Translations under genes and position numbers: made by a program
Part shown: positions 26,090-35,268 of the stretch, one piece after another
Layout: every line of letters begins with the position of its first letter
Position numbering within the stretch: the stretch's first letter is position 1
The notes under the pieces: generated by a model
The model's input: only the letters and a program-made list of their open reading frames with translations
Database searches by the model: none
What the model was told of the DNA's origin: nothing
Assembly: GCF_030816015.1 (NCBI RefSeq)
Contig: NZ_JAUSXN010000001.1
Span: 3,720,001 to 3,784,000, forward strand
DNA from: Pedobacter sp. W3I1
GTDB lineage: Bacteria > Bacteroidota > Bacteroidia > Sphingobacteriales > Sphingobacteriaceae
Reading direction: 5' to 3'
DNA: 64,000 nucleotides

Positions 26090-28468
26090 ATGAACAAAAT
26101 CCCAAAAGCTTTCCTCATTTCCGATCTCGTGTGTTTTGCCCTGCTTTTGGCTTTTCTCTTTTCGCTGCCCTCAAAATTGTTTAAAACGCCTACTTCCTTT
26201 GTAATTGAAGCCAGCAATGGTAATTTATTAAGCGCAGCAATTGCCAGCGATGGACAATGGCGGTTCCCTGTTGCAGATAGTGTACCCGTAAAATTTAAGT
26301 ATTGCATTATTGCTTTCGAGGATAAGCGGTTCTATACTCATTTCGGTATCGATTTTTTGGCCATGAGCAGGGCCATGCGCCAGAATTGGAAAACCAAAAG
26401 TGTGGTAAGCGGTGGGAGCACATTAACCATGCAGGTAATCCGTTTATCGCGAAAACAAGACCGAACGGTTTGGCAAAAATTATTGGAAGTGATTTTAGCT
26501 TTACGCTTAGAAATAAAATATTCAAAAGAGGAAATTATTGGTCTATATGCTGCTAATGCACCATTCGGAAGTAATGTTGTGGGTTTAGAAGCAGCGAGCT
26601 GGCGCTATTATGGTCGCAACGCCAAAACTCTTTCATGGGGTGAAATGGCCACACTGGCTGTATTGCCTAATAGTCCTTCTTTGGTTCATCCCGGCAAAAA
26701 CTCCACCCGACTGATCAAAAAGAGAAATGATTTATTAGATAAACTTGCTAAATTAAAATACATCGATCAGACAACTGCTAATTTATCCAAGCTAGAACCT
26801 GTTCCAGGCAAGCCTATGCCCTTGCCTCAAAATGCGCCACATCTATTGAACCGCTTTAAGGCAGAAAGAGCTAGCCTTGAGATCAGCTCAACCAGAATTA
26901 CTTCTACTTTGGATGAAAACATCCAGCTAAAAGTAAATGCTATATTAAAGCGCTACAATAACCGCTACCGGTCAAACGACATCAACAATATATCAGCATT
27001 GGTACTCGATGCCAAAACAGGCCGGGTGGTAAGTTACGTAGGCAATATTTATCAACCCGAAAATGCCGAACTGCAAAGCCATGTCGATATGATTAAAGCA
27101 CCCCGCAGTCCTGGCAGCACCTTAAAACCGTTGCTTTATGCGAGTATGATGAATGATGGTTTCATATTGCCTCACACCTTAATTCCCGATATCCCGACCC
27201 AAATAGCAGGCTATTCGCCACAAAATTACGATCTGGGCTATGACGGTGCCATTGCTGCTGATAAAGCGCTTAGCCGGTCGTTAAACATCCCTGCGGTGAA
27301 AATGTTGCAGCAATATAAATACGAACGTTTTTATGATAAACTAAAAAAACTTGGAATAGGAACATTGAACCAACCAGCAGATCATTATGGTTTATCGTTA
27401 ATTTTAGGCGGTAGTGAAGTTACTATGTGGGACCTGGCTAACACTTACATGGGCATGGTGCGCACATTGAACCATTTCAATACTTATAAAGGTTTGTATA
27501 ACCCTGAAGATTATAAACCTGCAAGCTATTTCAATAACGACATTAAAGATGAAAAAAATTATCAGCGCACCTCCTTTTTAGACCACGGCTCAATTTGGGC
27601 TACATTTAATGCAATGGAAGAGGTAATGCGGCCGGGTGATGAAGGTTTATGGGAACAATTTTCTTCATCGCAAAGAGTAGCATGGAAAACGGGGACAAGT
27701 TTTGGTTTTCGCGATGCCTGGGCCGTTGGCCTAACACCAAATTATGTGGTTTGTGTTTGGGTAGGCAATGCCGATGGCGAAGGAAGACCTGGATTAGTAG
27801 GGATTGAAGCTGCTGCTCCAGTGCTATTTGATATTTTTAGGCTATTGCCCAATGGAAAATGGTTCGAAACACCCACAACCAAGCTAAAAAAAATCAGGAT
27901 ATGTAAACAAAGTGGTTATAAAGTTGGAGAGTACTGTACTAATGTTGCAGAAGAATTAGTACCTGTATCAGGAGAGAAAACGGCCGTTTGCCCTTTCCAC
28001 AAATTGGTTCATTTAGACGGAACAGGTACTTTTAGGGTCACCGACCAATGTGAAAGTATAACCCATATGCAGCACAAAAACTGGTTTATTTTACCACCAG
28101 CAATGGAATATTATTACAAGATAAAAAATAGCGACTATAAATCCCTCCCTCCTTTTAAAGATGGCTGTGACCTCTCGGGTGGAAATAGCGTAATGGAGGT
28201 AATTTATCCGAAAAATAATGCGATAGTTTACATTCCCTTAGAACTGGATGGATCAAGAGGTAAAATTGTAATTAACGCAGCACATAGAAATCCGAGTTCA
28301 AAAATATACTGGCATATTGATAACGAATATTTAGCAACAACAACGAACTTTCATCAATTGGCCATTAGTCCGCCGCCGGGTAAACATACCTTAACCTTAG
28401 TTGATGAAAATGGAGAAAGGTTGGTACAGGTTTTTACAATTTTGGACAAAGAAAAAAACAATAAATAA
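26090..28468 (+). CDS. pbpC: Penicillin-binding protein 1C (bifunctional peptidoglycan synthase)
   Basis: A 792-residue class A PBP. A single N-terminal membrane anchor (LVCFALLLAFLFSLP) precedes the glycosyltransferase domain with its catalytic Glu in FEDKRFYTHFGID and the signature SGGSTLTMQVIRLSR. The transpeptidase domain has SPGSTLKP (Ser-x-x-Lys), SRSLNIP (Ser-x-Asn) and KTGTSFGFRDAWAVG (Lys-Thr-Gly). The last ~90 residues (IYPKNNAIVYIPLELDG onward) form the beta-rich C-terminal domain typical of PBP1C. It polymerises and crosslinks peptidoglycan at the outer face of the inner membrane. Family knowledge links it to repair together with the alpha-2-macroglobulin encoded upstream at 19232-24823. 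Confidence 0.96.
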   Translation: MNKIPKAFLISDLVCFALLLAFLFSLPSKLFKTPTSFVIEASNGNLLSAAIASDGQWRFPVADSVPVKFKYCIIAFEDKRFYTHFGIDFLAMSRAMRQNWKTKSVVSGGSTLTMQVIRLSRKQDRTVWQKLLEVILALRLEIKYSKEEIIGLYAANAPFGSNVVGLEAASWRYYGRNAKTLSWGEMATLAVLPNSPSLVHPGKNSTRLIKKRNDLLDKLAKLKYIDQTTANLSKLEPVPGKPMPLPQNAPHLLNRFKAERASLEISSTRITSTLDENIQLKVNAILKRYNNRYRSNDINNISALVLDAKTGRVVSYVGNIYQPENAELQSHVDMIKAPRSPGSTLKPLLYASMMNDGFILPHTLIPDIPTQIAGYSPQNYDLGYDGAIAADKALSRSLNIPAVKMLQQYKYERFYDKLKKLGIGTLNQPADHYGLSLILGGSEVTMWDLANTYMGMVRTLNHFNTYKGLYNPEDYKPASYFNNDIKDEKNYQRTSFLDHGSIWATFNAMEEVMRPGDEGLWEQFSSSQRVAWKTGTSFGFRDAWAVGLTPNYVVCVWVGNADGEGRPGLVGIEAAAPVLFDIFRLLPNGKWFETPTTKLKKIRICKQSGYKVGEYCTNVAEELVPVSGEKTAVCPFHKLVHLDGTGTFRVTDQCESITHMQHKNWFILPPAMEYYYKIKNSDYKSLPPFKDGCDLSGGNSVMEVIYPKNNAIVYIPLELDGSRGKIVINAAHRNPSSKIYWHIDNEYLATTTNFHQLAISPPPGKHTLTLVDENGERLVQVFTILDKEKNNK

Positions 28469-28617
28469 AGGTAAACCAAAGAGTAAACAAAAATATAAAG
28501 AACTGATAATAAAAAACTTATAAAAGCTAAACAACTTTAAGTATATTTAGTAGAACATTTAATTTCAAAAAATTTCATCCTTATAACAGTTAAGTTTTAC
28601 CTTAAACCAATCTTGTT

Positions 28618-29598
28618 ATGACTAGTAAATTCGGTTTTACCAAAATGGATATTAGTGAATTTGAAACGTGGATTTCAAATTTAAGAGTGGCCCGAACCAT
28701 CTTACACATTCAGGAACATCATACCTGGAGTCCCAGTTACATCAATTTTAAGGGTAATAACCATTTTGATTTACAACAAGGAATGAAAAGTTACCATGTT
28801 AGTCATAATGGCTGGATGGATATCGGTCAACATTTTACTACTTTTCCTGATGGTACAATTTTAACGGGTAGAAGCCTTGAAAGTACGCCCGCCTGTATTT
28901 TGGGCTTTAATACGAATGCCATTTGTATTGAAAATCTTGGTGATTTCGATACAGGAAAAGATTCAATGACTGCTGAACACAAAAATACGATCGTAAGGAT
29001 AACGGCAGCTTTGTGTAAAAAATTCGGTATCGCTGTTAACAGCAATAAGGTGGTATATCACCATTGGTTTAATTTAACCACCGGGGTAAGAAACAATGGA
29101 ACGGGCAATAATAAAAGCTGTCCGGGTACTAATTTTTTTGGCGGTAACAAAGTTGAAAACTGCAATCAAAATTTCTTGCCACTGGTAAGTGCGGCTTTAA
29201 ATGGAGCCGCTCCACAACCCGCACAGAATATTATAAAATATGCAGCTGTTACGGCAGATAGCTTAAACATTAGAGAAGATGCAAATGCCCAAAGTAAAAA
29301 AGTTACCGGAGCTGAGCCAGCAACCTTAGGAGCTATTCTCCGGGTATATGAAGAGAAAAACGGCTGGTATAAAATATCAGCATCGCAACAAAACTGGGTA
29401 AATGGAAGTTTCACCAAAGATGTAACCAGGGCAACTGTAAATGCCACTACCCTAAATGTAAGAAGCGGACCTGGTACAAACTTTCCAAAAGTTTCGGCAC
29501 TTACAAAAAATCAGGAGGTTTTTATTGTTGAAGAAAGTAATGGCTGGTGTAAAATAAGTAGTGATAATAAATGGGTAAAGAAGGAATTTTTAAATTAA
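28618..29598 (+). CDS. N-acetylmuramoyl-L-alanine amidase (Amidase_2) with two SH3b domains
   Basis: A 326-residue predicted peptidoglycan hydrolase. The amidase/PGRP-like domain (about residues 18-190) shows ILHIQEHHTWSPSY, MDIGQHFTTFPDGTILTGR, ICIENLGDFD and VVYHHW...SCPGTNFFGG; the His residues and the CPG Cys are the expected zinc ligands. Two bacterial SH3 domains follow (about 205-265 and 268-326; AVTADSLNIREDANAQSKKV and ATVNATTLNVRSGPGTNF), which usually bind cell wall. No signal peptide is present, as in phage endolysins. It converges on the eCIS operon with only 8 bp between stop codons. It could be a lysis or release enzyme, or an injected lytic effector; this is inferred from position. 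Confidence 0.88.
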   Translation: MTSKFGFTKMDISEFETWISNLRVARTILHIQEHHTWSPSYINFKGNNHFDLQQGMKSYHVSHNGWMDIGQHFTTFPDGTILTGRSLESTPACILGFNTNAICIENLGDFDTGKDSMTAEHKNTIVRITAALCKKFGIAVNSNKVVYHHWFNLTTGVRNNGTGNNKSCPGTNFFGGNKVENCNQNFLPLVSAALNGAAPQPAQNIIKYAAVTADSLNIREDANAQSKKVTGAEPATLGAILRVYEEKNGWYKISASQQNWVNGSFTKDVTRATVNATTLNVRSGPGTNFPKVSALTKNQEVFIVEESNGWCKISSDNKWVKKEFLN

Positions 29599-29606
29599 TT
29601 ATTTAG

Positions 29607-30146
29607 CTACTGAAAGGTTTCTTTCCACTCGCTAAAAGCTTTTCTTAATTTAGAAGTAGCTAAAAAACTTTGTATCGGATTTTCCATTTTATCAACACCT
29701 TGTTCATCAATAAAATTATACAACGCACTATAATCCGGATAGTCTGCATGAAATCTTTGTAACTCCTTTTCGAGATAATTTTTATCAAAACGTTTTAATG
29801 CCTGCTTTTCTGTTTGGCCCATTCGTTTTGCAAAATCCAGAAAAGTTAAGCATTGGTACATTAAACCTGTACCATAGTATAACAAAGCTAAAAAAGTTTC
29901 AAAATTTTCGGCTGCAATATCAAAAGGAATACCTTCAGAACTTATTAGTACAACGGGAAAGGCATTTTCATGCTTCCAGATTGCCCAGACAGAACCATTA
30001 TTTGATTCTGCGAAAACCTCCAAATCACTCGCATTATAATTAGCAATTAATTTAGTTAATACACTATTATCAGCACGCTCTAAATCAACAACAAAGCCAG
30101 GTTGATTATCCAAAAAAGCTTGAAATTTACTTACGAGACTTTCCAT
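29607..30146 (-). CDS. SMI1/KNR4 (SUKH)-like protein, putative immunity protein
   Basis: A 179-residue soluble acidic protein. The central stretch DLEVFAESNNGSVWAIWKH, PVVLISSEGIPFDIAAENFETFLALLYYG has the pattern of the SUKH superfamily (edge strand, then a phrase like SEG..V.A.NFEEFLALL), many of whose members neutralise polymorphic toxins. The C-terminal half is helical and specific to this protein. It begins 2 bp after the stop of the 1244-residue DUF4157 protein and is the last gene of the eCIS operon, the typical toxin-then-immunity order. The family call rests on pattern only. Confidence 0.6.
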   Translation of the reverse strand: MESLVSKFQAFLDNQPGFVVDLERADNSVLTKLIANYNASDLEVFAESNNGSVWAIWKHENAFPVVLISSEGIPFDIAAENFETFLALLYYGTGLMYQCLTFLDFAKRMGQTEKQALKRFDKNYLEKELQRFHADYPDYSALYNFIDEQGVDKMENPIQSFLATSKLRKAFSEWKETFQ

Positions 30147-30148
30147 AT

Positions 30149-33100
30149 TTATTTTTTATATCGATCTAAATTTTGCGCTAACATGGCTTGTTCTCCTTGT
30201 GAAATACGCGTTTTTAATTCATTGTATAAATCGGTTTTATCGGTACCCGTAAAGCCCACTTCTCCTAAATCTTTCCAGTTGTCGTGTGTTTCTGCCTGAC
30301 TAATAACTCCCCTCATCGCCTGAACATCTGCACCCAATTCTTTTTTCAATAGATCTACATTATCCGACCTTTTTTCTTTAGGCGTTTTAGTTTTATCATG
30401 CCTGATGGCATCAACCGCAGCCGTGAAGGCCTTTAAAATCGGATTACTTTTATGTCCAAAAGTTCTACCTGCTTCGTGCCTGTATTTGTGCAGATTAATT
30501 ACATAAGCCGAAGGCGCATGGCTGCCATCCAAAATATCTTTTATCGGATTGCTTGGCGGGAAATAAGGTTGAGCCGCCGAATAAATGAGTGCGGCCGCCT
30601 GAGGTTGGTGATCGCCCGTCATTTGATCTCCTTTTGGTATTGGTACACTTCCATAGGTACCAGCCAAACCTTCTAAGGCATAACGATCTCTGGCATCTGA
30701 TAAATTTTCTCTTCCTATTAACGACCTTAAAATAGTAGTTAAAGCGATAGAATTTGTCCAAAAATCACTGGCATATTTTTCTAAATCTGCTTGTTTACTT
30801 GGATCTATTGCTCTACCGGTATTGTCATCAACTTTAATGGTATTTAATTTTTGCAGATTTGGTGCTACGCCTGTGCGATATAAATTTTGCGCGGCAACAG
30901 CCTGAACATGTTTTGGATCTGTATCAGAAGTTGTATTAATAATATCCTGTAAAAATTTCTCGATAGTAATTGGCTCACTGGCCATCATTTCTATCCGATT
31001 CCCTTCGGTACCTCTTATAAAAATTAAATGGTGCTGGTTATTTACATCATCAAAAGGCTCAGTTCTATCGTACCAGGTATCATCGTTAAATCCTAATGGT
31101 GATTCGCAGTTTGGAGAAAATACGGTTAAAGCGACCGTTGTGTACATGCCTGCCGGAATTACTGTATGGTTTCGATAGTGATAATAAGGATATATGATGC
31201 CATGAACTACCGACATTCTTGGTCTTAATGCAGAATTGCTTTTATCGATATAGGTGTTTGCCACGGCATCTGGTAGGGTAGAAATATATTGTAAATCATC
31301 AGGAACACCTGTTGCAGCTTGGGCTTCTGCCCTACAATCTGTCTTATAGTCTGTCCATCTTTCTCCACCTGCAGCAAAATCTCCCGATGGTGGCGCAATG
31401 CTATAATGATAAAAATCTGGTCCAACTTCATTATTTGGCCCGCCACCACCTGGTGGAACATGCGGTGTTATTGGTGTTGCAGAACCAATAGCTACGGCTG
31501 TTTTTGCAAAATACATTGAGCGAGGATCGTAAGGCGGTAAGCCAAAAGCCCAAGCTGGGCAATTTCCCGCCAGGTTATTGCACGCACATTCTATATTTGC
31601 TGCCATATGCCAAGGTAAAATCATCGCCCAGGCACCAGTTTCGCCCTTAACATCAGCTGCCCAATCAAATCCTGCATCATGTTCTCTACAGCCATCATGG
31701 GTGTGGCAATTTTCGAACTTAGTATATTCCCACAATATACCAGTAGCAGGATCAATTTCATAATGTATGGCCTCATGTTGGCATGTATTGCAATTAGGTC
31801 CGCAAGCGCCTCTACATTCTGATCCGCTGGCCAGAAGTGGTTCTCTTTCATAAGCTTCTAAAGGTCCGTCTAACGGAGGACCTGGACCATATGAGCCACT
31901 TCCAGGAGCACCTGTCGCGCTCCAATCCCAGCTACCTCCATTTTGTGATGGCAGGTAATTGAGGGCTCTTAAAATACCGCATAGTCCAGAAATTAATGGA
32001 CAGTCATCTGTAAAACCTTGACTTCGATCAATAGCCAATCCTATATTATCGAAAGGAATACCTGTTACAGTAGGTGTTGCTACACTTACACCCGTAACAC
32101 CAACACCAGGTACACCACTAATGCTGCCCGATAAACCAAGTGACGCTGCTGCATCACCATGCCATTCGTACGGTTGCCAATAAATCCGGCAGAGATTAAA
32201 ACCAAGCACGCTTAGCTGAGCATAAGCTCCAGCAAATAGATCGGCAGCAATTCCCATGTCCAAGTCAACGTCAGGACTGGCAGTAATGGTACCACCGCCA
32301 TACGATAATGAGCCACCAATATGTGTGGTTTGCATGCCAATAGCCCTGGCAAATACAGCTGGGCCACCTTCGGCACTTAAGAGCGGAATACTTACCGGCA
32401 CAGGTACTGGTCCAACAGGTATAATGCCACTTAAACTAAGTTCACCTTTTATTCCTCCACGTAACTCTGCACCTAATGATAAAGCACTGGTAATGCTAAT
32501 ACCACCGCTGATGCTGTAGTTACTGGTTAAAGGATTGATTAAAATATGTGTCGGATCAAAACAAATTGGCCCTATCTGTACCTGAACTTCCGGTGTAATA
32601 CTCCCCGTAATACCGATTTCGCCTGAAATTAATACATCGGGGGCTATTGGCACAGCAAAAATCGGGATCATTAACTCCTTTTCCATAGCATCCAGCGTAA
32701 ACTGCTGACTATGGGCATCCAATGGACAACCACCAGGAATATCAATTTCCAAACCGCTGGTGGTTATTCTTACATCTACACCAAAAGCATCGGCTAATGC
32801 CTGAGCGGCTTGTCCCGCTTGGGTTGCGAGCCAATCTACTGCATCTACACCCGCATCGTAAACTGCACCAGCCGCATCAGATACAGCTCCACCCACAGCA
32901 CTTGCAGCATCTCCAACGGCACCAGCTGCATCGCTCAATCCTTCACCAACGGCATCAACACCACCCGCCACATCTCCTGTAAATTCATCCCAGCTATATC
33001 TCTGTATTTCTGGTGATGCTCCTTGCTGCATGGTGTGGGTTAACTCATGTGCCAGCAAAAACTTTCCGTTCTGCGAGTTTGGGTTATACTCTCCTTTATT

Positions 33101-33883
33101 GAAATAAATATTATTGCCAACCGTAAATGCCCTGGCATTAATGCTATCGTTCATTTTAGCTGCGTGCGAAGTATCATGAATCCTTACTCCCGAAAAATCG
33201 CCGCCCATCTTACCGCCCAAATCGCGACTGACATGCCCAGGTAAAGTAGTTCCACCGCCCCTTGTAGCAGCAACACCAGATTGTACACTCGATGGCGCAT
33301 TACCTCCAGCAGCGGATGCTGATTCTGATTTGGCCTGCAATACCGTCGGCTGATCTATTTCTTTTAGTTCTTCAGCTTTTCGGGATAGTTTTTCTTCATT
33401 TTCACAACTGGCGCATTTACGCTGCAATTTAGGTTCATCAATCTCTTGTTCTTTACGCAATGCTTTCTCTTCATGTTCACAACTGGCACATTTACGTTGC
33501 AACTTAGGTGGCGCTATTGCTTTAGGCTTTTCCTTTCTCGATATTTTCTTTTCATTTTCGCAACTGGCACACTTGCGTTGTATTGAAGGCCTGGCAAGAG
33601 TTCTCATTACTGCTCTTTCTTTACGCGATACTTTTTTCTCCTGTTCGCAGCTTGAACATTTACGCTGCACACTCATTCCAGAGGTGGCCTTACCAACACC
33701 CGACATCGCAAAACCTGTATTAGATGGCATTCGCATCACCCGTTCGGCTACTTGGTCGGCCTCTTTCTCTTGCGGATCGTTTACGGCGCCTACTTTTAGT
33801 TTAGCCTGAACACAACCCGTTCCAGGCCTGCTATGCGTAACAGACTTAGCTTTTGAATTACCATATGCCAATGCGGTGCTCAT
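30149..33883 (-). CDS. eCIS-associated DUF4157 multidomain putative effector
   Basis: A 1244-residue protein with no signal peptide. Residues 73-161 hold four copies of QRKC-[AS]-SCE spaced 25-29 apart. The DUF4157 domain (about 214-288) has LPGHVSRDLGGKMGGDFSGVRIH and AHELTH with HExxH at 279-283. An alanine/glycine-rich stretch (~300-370) and a beta-rich central region follow. Residues ~690-770 are Cys/His-rich: GACGPNC (692-698) and FENCHTHDGCREHD (723-736), resembling the calcium loop and His-Asp site of phospholipase A2-like enzymes. Near the C-terminus TGDHQPQAAAL (Asp1091-His1092) and LHKYRHEAGRTFGHK resemble nuclease-type toxin tips. DUF4157 proteins are typical eCIS cargo. The two enzymatic assignments are inferences. 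A putative immunity gene follows. Confidence 0.85.
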   Translation of the reverse strand: MSTALAYGNSKAKSVTHSRPGTGCVQAKLKVGAVNDPQEKEADQVAERVMRMPSNTGFAMSGVGKATSGMSVQRKCSSCEQEKKVSRKERAVMRTLARPSIQRKCASCENEKKISRKEKPKAIAPPKLQRKCASCEHEEKALRKEQEIDEPKLQRKCASCENEEKLSRKAEELKEIDQPTVLQAKSESASAAGGNAPSSVQSGVAATRGGGTTLPGHVSRDLGGKMGGDFSGVRIHDTSHAAKMNDSINARAFTVGNNIYFNKGEYNPNSQNGKFLLAHELTHTMQQGASPEIQRYSWDEFTGDVAGGVDAVGEGLSDAAGAVGDAASAVGGAVSDAAGAVYDAGVDAVDWLATQAGQAAQALADAFGVDVRITTSGLEIDIPGGCPLDAHSQQFTLDAMEKELMIPIFAVPIAPDVLISGEIGITGSITPEVQVQIGPICFDPTHILINPLTSNYSISGGISITSALSLGAELRGGIKGELSLSGIIPVGPVPVPVSIPLLSAEGGPAVFARAIGMQTTHIGGSLSYGGGTITASPDVDLDMGIAADLFAGAYAQLSVLGFNLCRIYWQPYEWHGDAAASLGLSGSISGVPGVGVTGVSVATPTVTGIPFDNIGLAIDRSQGFTDDCPLISGLCGILRALNYLPSQNGGSWDWSATGAPGSGSYGPGPPLDGPLEAYEREPLLASGSECRGACGPNCNTCQHEAIHYEIDPATGILWEYTKFENCHTHDGCREHDAGFDWAADVKGETGAWAMILPWHMAANIECACNNLAGNCPAWAFGLPPYDPRSMYFAKTAVAIGSATPITPHVPPGGGGPNNEVGPDFYHYSIAPPSGDFAAGGERWTDYKTDCRAEAQAATGVPDDLQYISTLPDAVANTYIDKSNSALRPRMSVVHGIIYPYYHYRNHTVIPAGMYTTVALTVFSPNCESPLGFNDDTWYDRTEPFDDVNNQHHLIFIRGTEGNRIEMMASEPITIEKFLQDIINTTSDTDPKHVQAVAAQNLYRTGVAPNLQKLNTIKVDDNTGRAIDPSKQADLEKYASDFWTNSIALTTILRSLIGRENLSDARDRYALEGLAGTYGSVPIPKGDQMTGDHQPQAAALIYSAAQPYFPPSNPIKDILDGSHAPSAYVINLHKYRHEAGRTFGHKSNPILKAFTAAVDAIRHDKTKTPKEKRSDNVDLLKKELGADVQAMRGVISQAETHDNWKDLGEVGFTGTDKTDLYNELKTRISQGEQAMLAQNLDRYKK

Positions 33884-33885
33884 TG

Positions 33886-35268
33886 CTACAATGTTCGTCC
33901 TGATTTTTTTAATTCACGTTTAATACCTTCAATAATATCTTTTTGCCTGATTTCTTTGCCTCCATCTTTAAGCATCTGCATGGTTGCATATTGCACCACA
34001 TTAATGATTACGCCGCCTGTAAGCTCGAATTTTTGGGCAATCTCATTTAAATTTACCTTTTCCTCCAGCTTGGTAAATGGAGAAAAACCCTGCTCCCAAA
34101 GCATAACACGCTGACTCAGCTGAGGCATGGGAAATTCGATAACAGATTGAAAGCGGCGTAAAAATGCCTGATCAATATTCTGCTTGAAATTACTGGCCAA
34201 TATTACCAAACCATTATGATCTTCAATCCGTTGCAACAAATAGCTTGTTTCCTGATTGGCATACTTATCTCTGGCATCACTTACATTTGTACGTTTTCCA
34301 AAAAGGGCATCTGCTTCATCAAAAAACAGTATCCATCCCTGATTTTCGGCAGCATCAAAAACCTTTGCCAAATTTTTGCCCGTTTCACCAATGTATTTAC
34401 TAACTACTCTACTTAAATCGATACGGTATACGGGTAAATGATGTTTTTTACCCAAAACGGCGGCGGCTAAGGATTTTCCTGTTCCAGCCTGTCCGTAAAA
34501 AAGTGTTCTAAAACCTGGCTTTAATTTATGTTTCAAACCCAGATCATTCATCATGGTACCGTTATGCGTTAACCAGGAGTTTAATAATTCTAAATGTTCA
34601 ATTGTATGCTCAGGCAAAACCAAATCACTATATTCCATATTGGTTTCGATCAAATGAGCTGGAAAATCGGCTGAAAAGCGGGGTTTACTCCTTTCGCCAG
34701 TGGTAAACTCTTCGAACCAATTTTTATTAATATGTAAAGGGATACTCGAAATGGGTTCGCCTGGCGGAAGTGGTTCGTACTCTAAAACATTTAAGGCGAA
34801 TAATGGATTTTTGGCATCAAAAAGCTTTAGTAAATCAAAGCGCAACATTAAATTATCAGATGCCAGCAAAAATAAGAATGTTTCTGCCGTAGGTAAAAAG
34901 CCACTGAATACATTTCCTTTTTTACCTCCAAATTCGGTAAATATCTGTCCTGTTTGCGGGTTAGTAACCAAAAATATATCTAAACATTGGGGTTTTATCT
35001 GACTCACCATTGCCAAAAAGAGTAAAAACCGATCAGCAAACTTAAGTTGGTGCTGGGTTAAAAACCTGGCATAAGTAGAATCAAAGCCACTTAAATCTGG
35101 TGCCTGTACATTAAAAATACTGCTACCTGCAGCTACACTACCCGCATTTATTGCACTGCGCAATTGCAACACTTTTTCGAACCAGTTTAACTCGGCCAAA
35201 AGTGCATCAGCATTTCCCTGCAATAGCGTGGTGTTTACCAGTTCAGATTTATCAAATAATTGTTCCAT
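33886..35268 (-). CDS. AAA+ ATPase of the contractile injection system (Afp15/Pvc15-like)
   Basis: A 460-residue protein. An N-terminal ~200-residue family-specific domain precedes one AAA+ module: Walker A GQAGTGKS (about 259-266), Walker B WILFFDEADALFGKR (about 306-320), sensor-1 region GLVILASNFKQNIDQAFLRRF, and the arginine-finger region FLRRFQSVIEFP. This is the ATPase found in nearly all eCIS loci; in Afp and PVC work it is needed for assembly or cargo loading. It overlaps the end of the tape-measure-like gene by 34 bp and is followed 2 bp later by the DUF4157 effector gene, which fits a role in loading that cargo. Confidence 0.92.
   Translation of the reverse strand: MEQLFDKSELVNTTLLQGNADALLAELNWFEKVLQLRSAINAGSVAAGSSIFNVQAPDLSGFDSTYARFLTQHQLKFADRFLLFLAMVSQIKPQCLDIFLVTNPQTGQIFTEFGGKKGNVFSGFLPTAETFLFLLASDNLMLRFDLLKLFDAKNPLFALNVLEYEPLPPGEPISSIPLHINKNWFEEFTTGERSKPRFSADFPAHLIETNMEYSDLVLPEHTIEHLELLNSWLTHNGTMMNDLGLKHKLKPGFRTLFYGQAGTGKSLAAAVLGKKHHLPVYRIDLSRVVSKYIGETGKNLAKVFDAAENQGWILFFDEADALFGKRTNVSDARDKYANQETSYLLQRIEDHNGLVILASNFKQNIDQAFLRRFQSVIEFPMPQLSQRVMLWEQGFSPFTKLEEKVNLNEIAQKFELTGGVIINVVQYATMQMLKDGGKEIRQKDIIEGIKRELKKSGRTL

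Noticed and set aside
32722..32982. His/Pro/Leu-rich plus-strand frame
   Set aside because: Shadow of the alanine-rich repeat of the DUF4157 gene on the other strand; low-complexity product.
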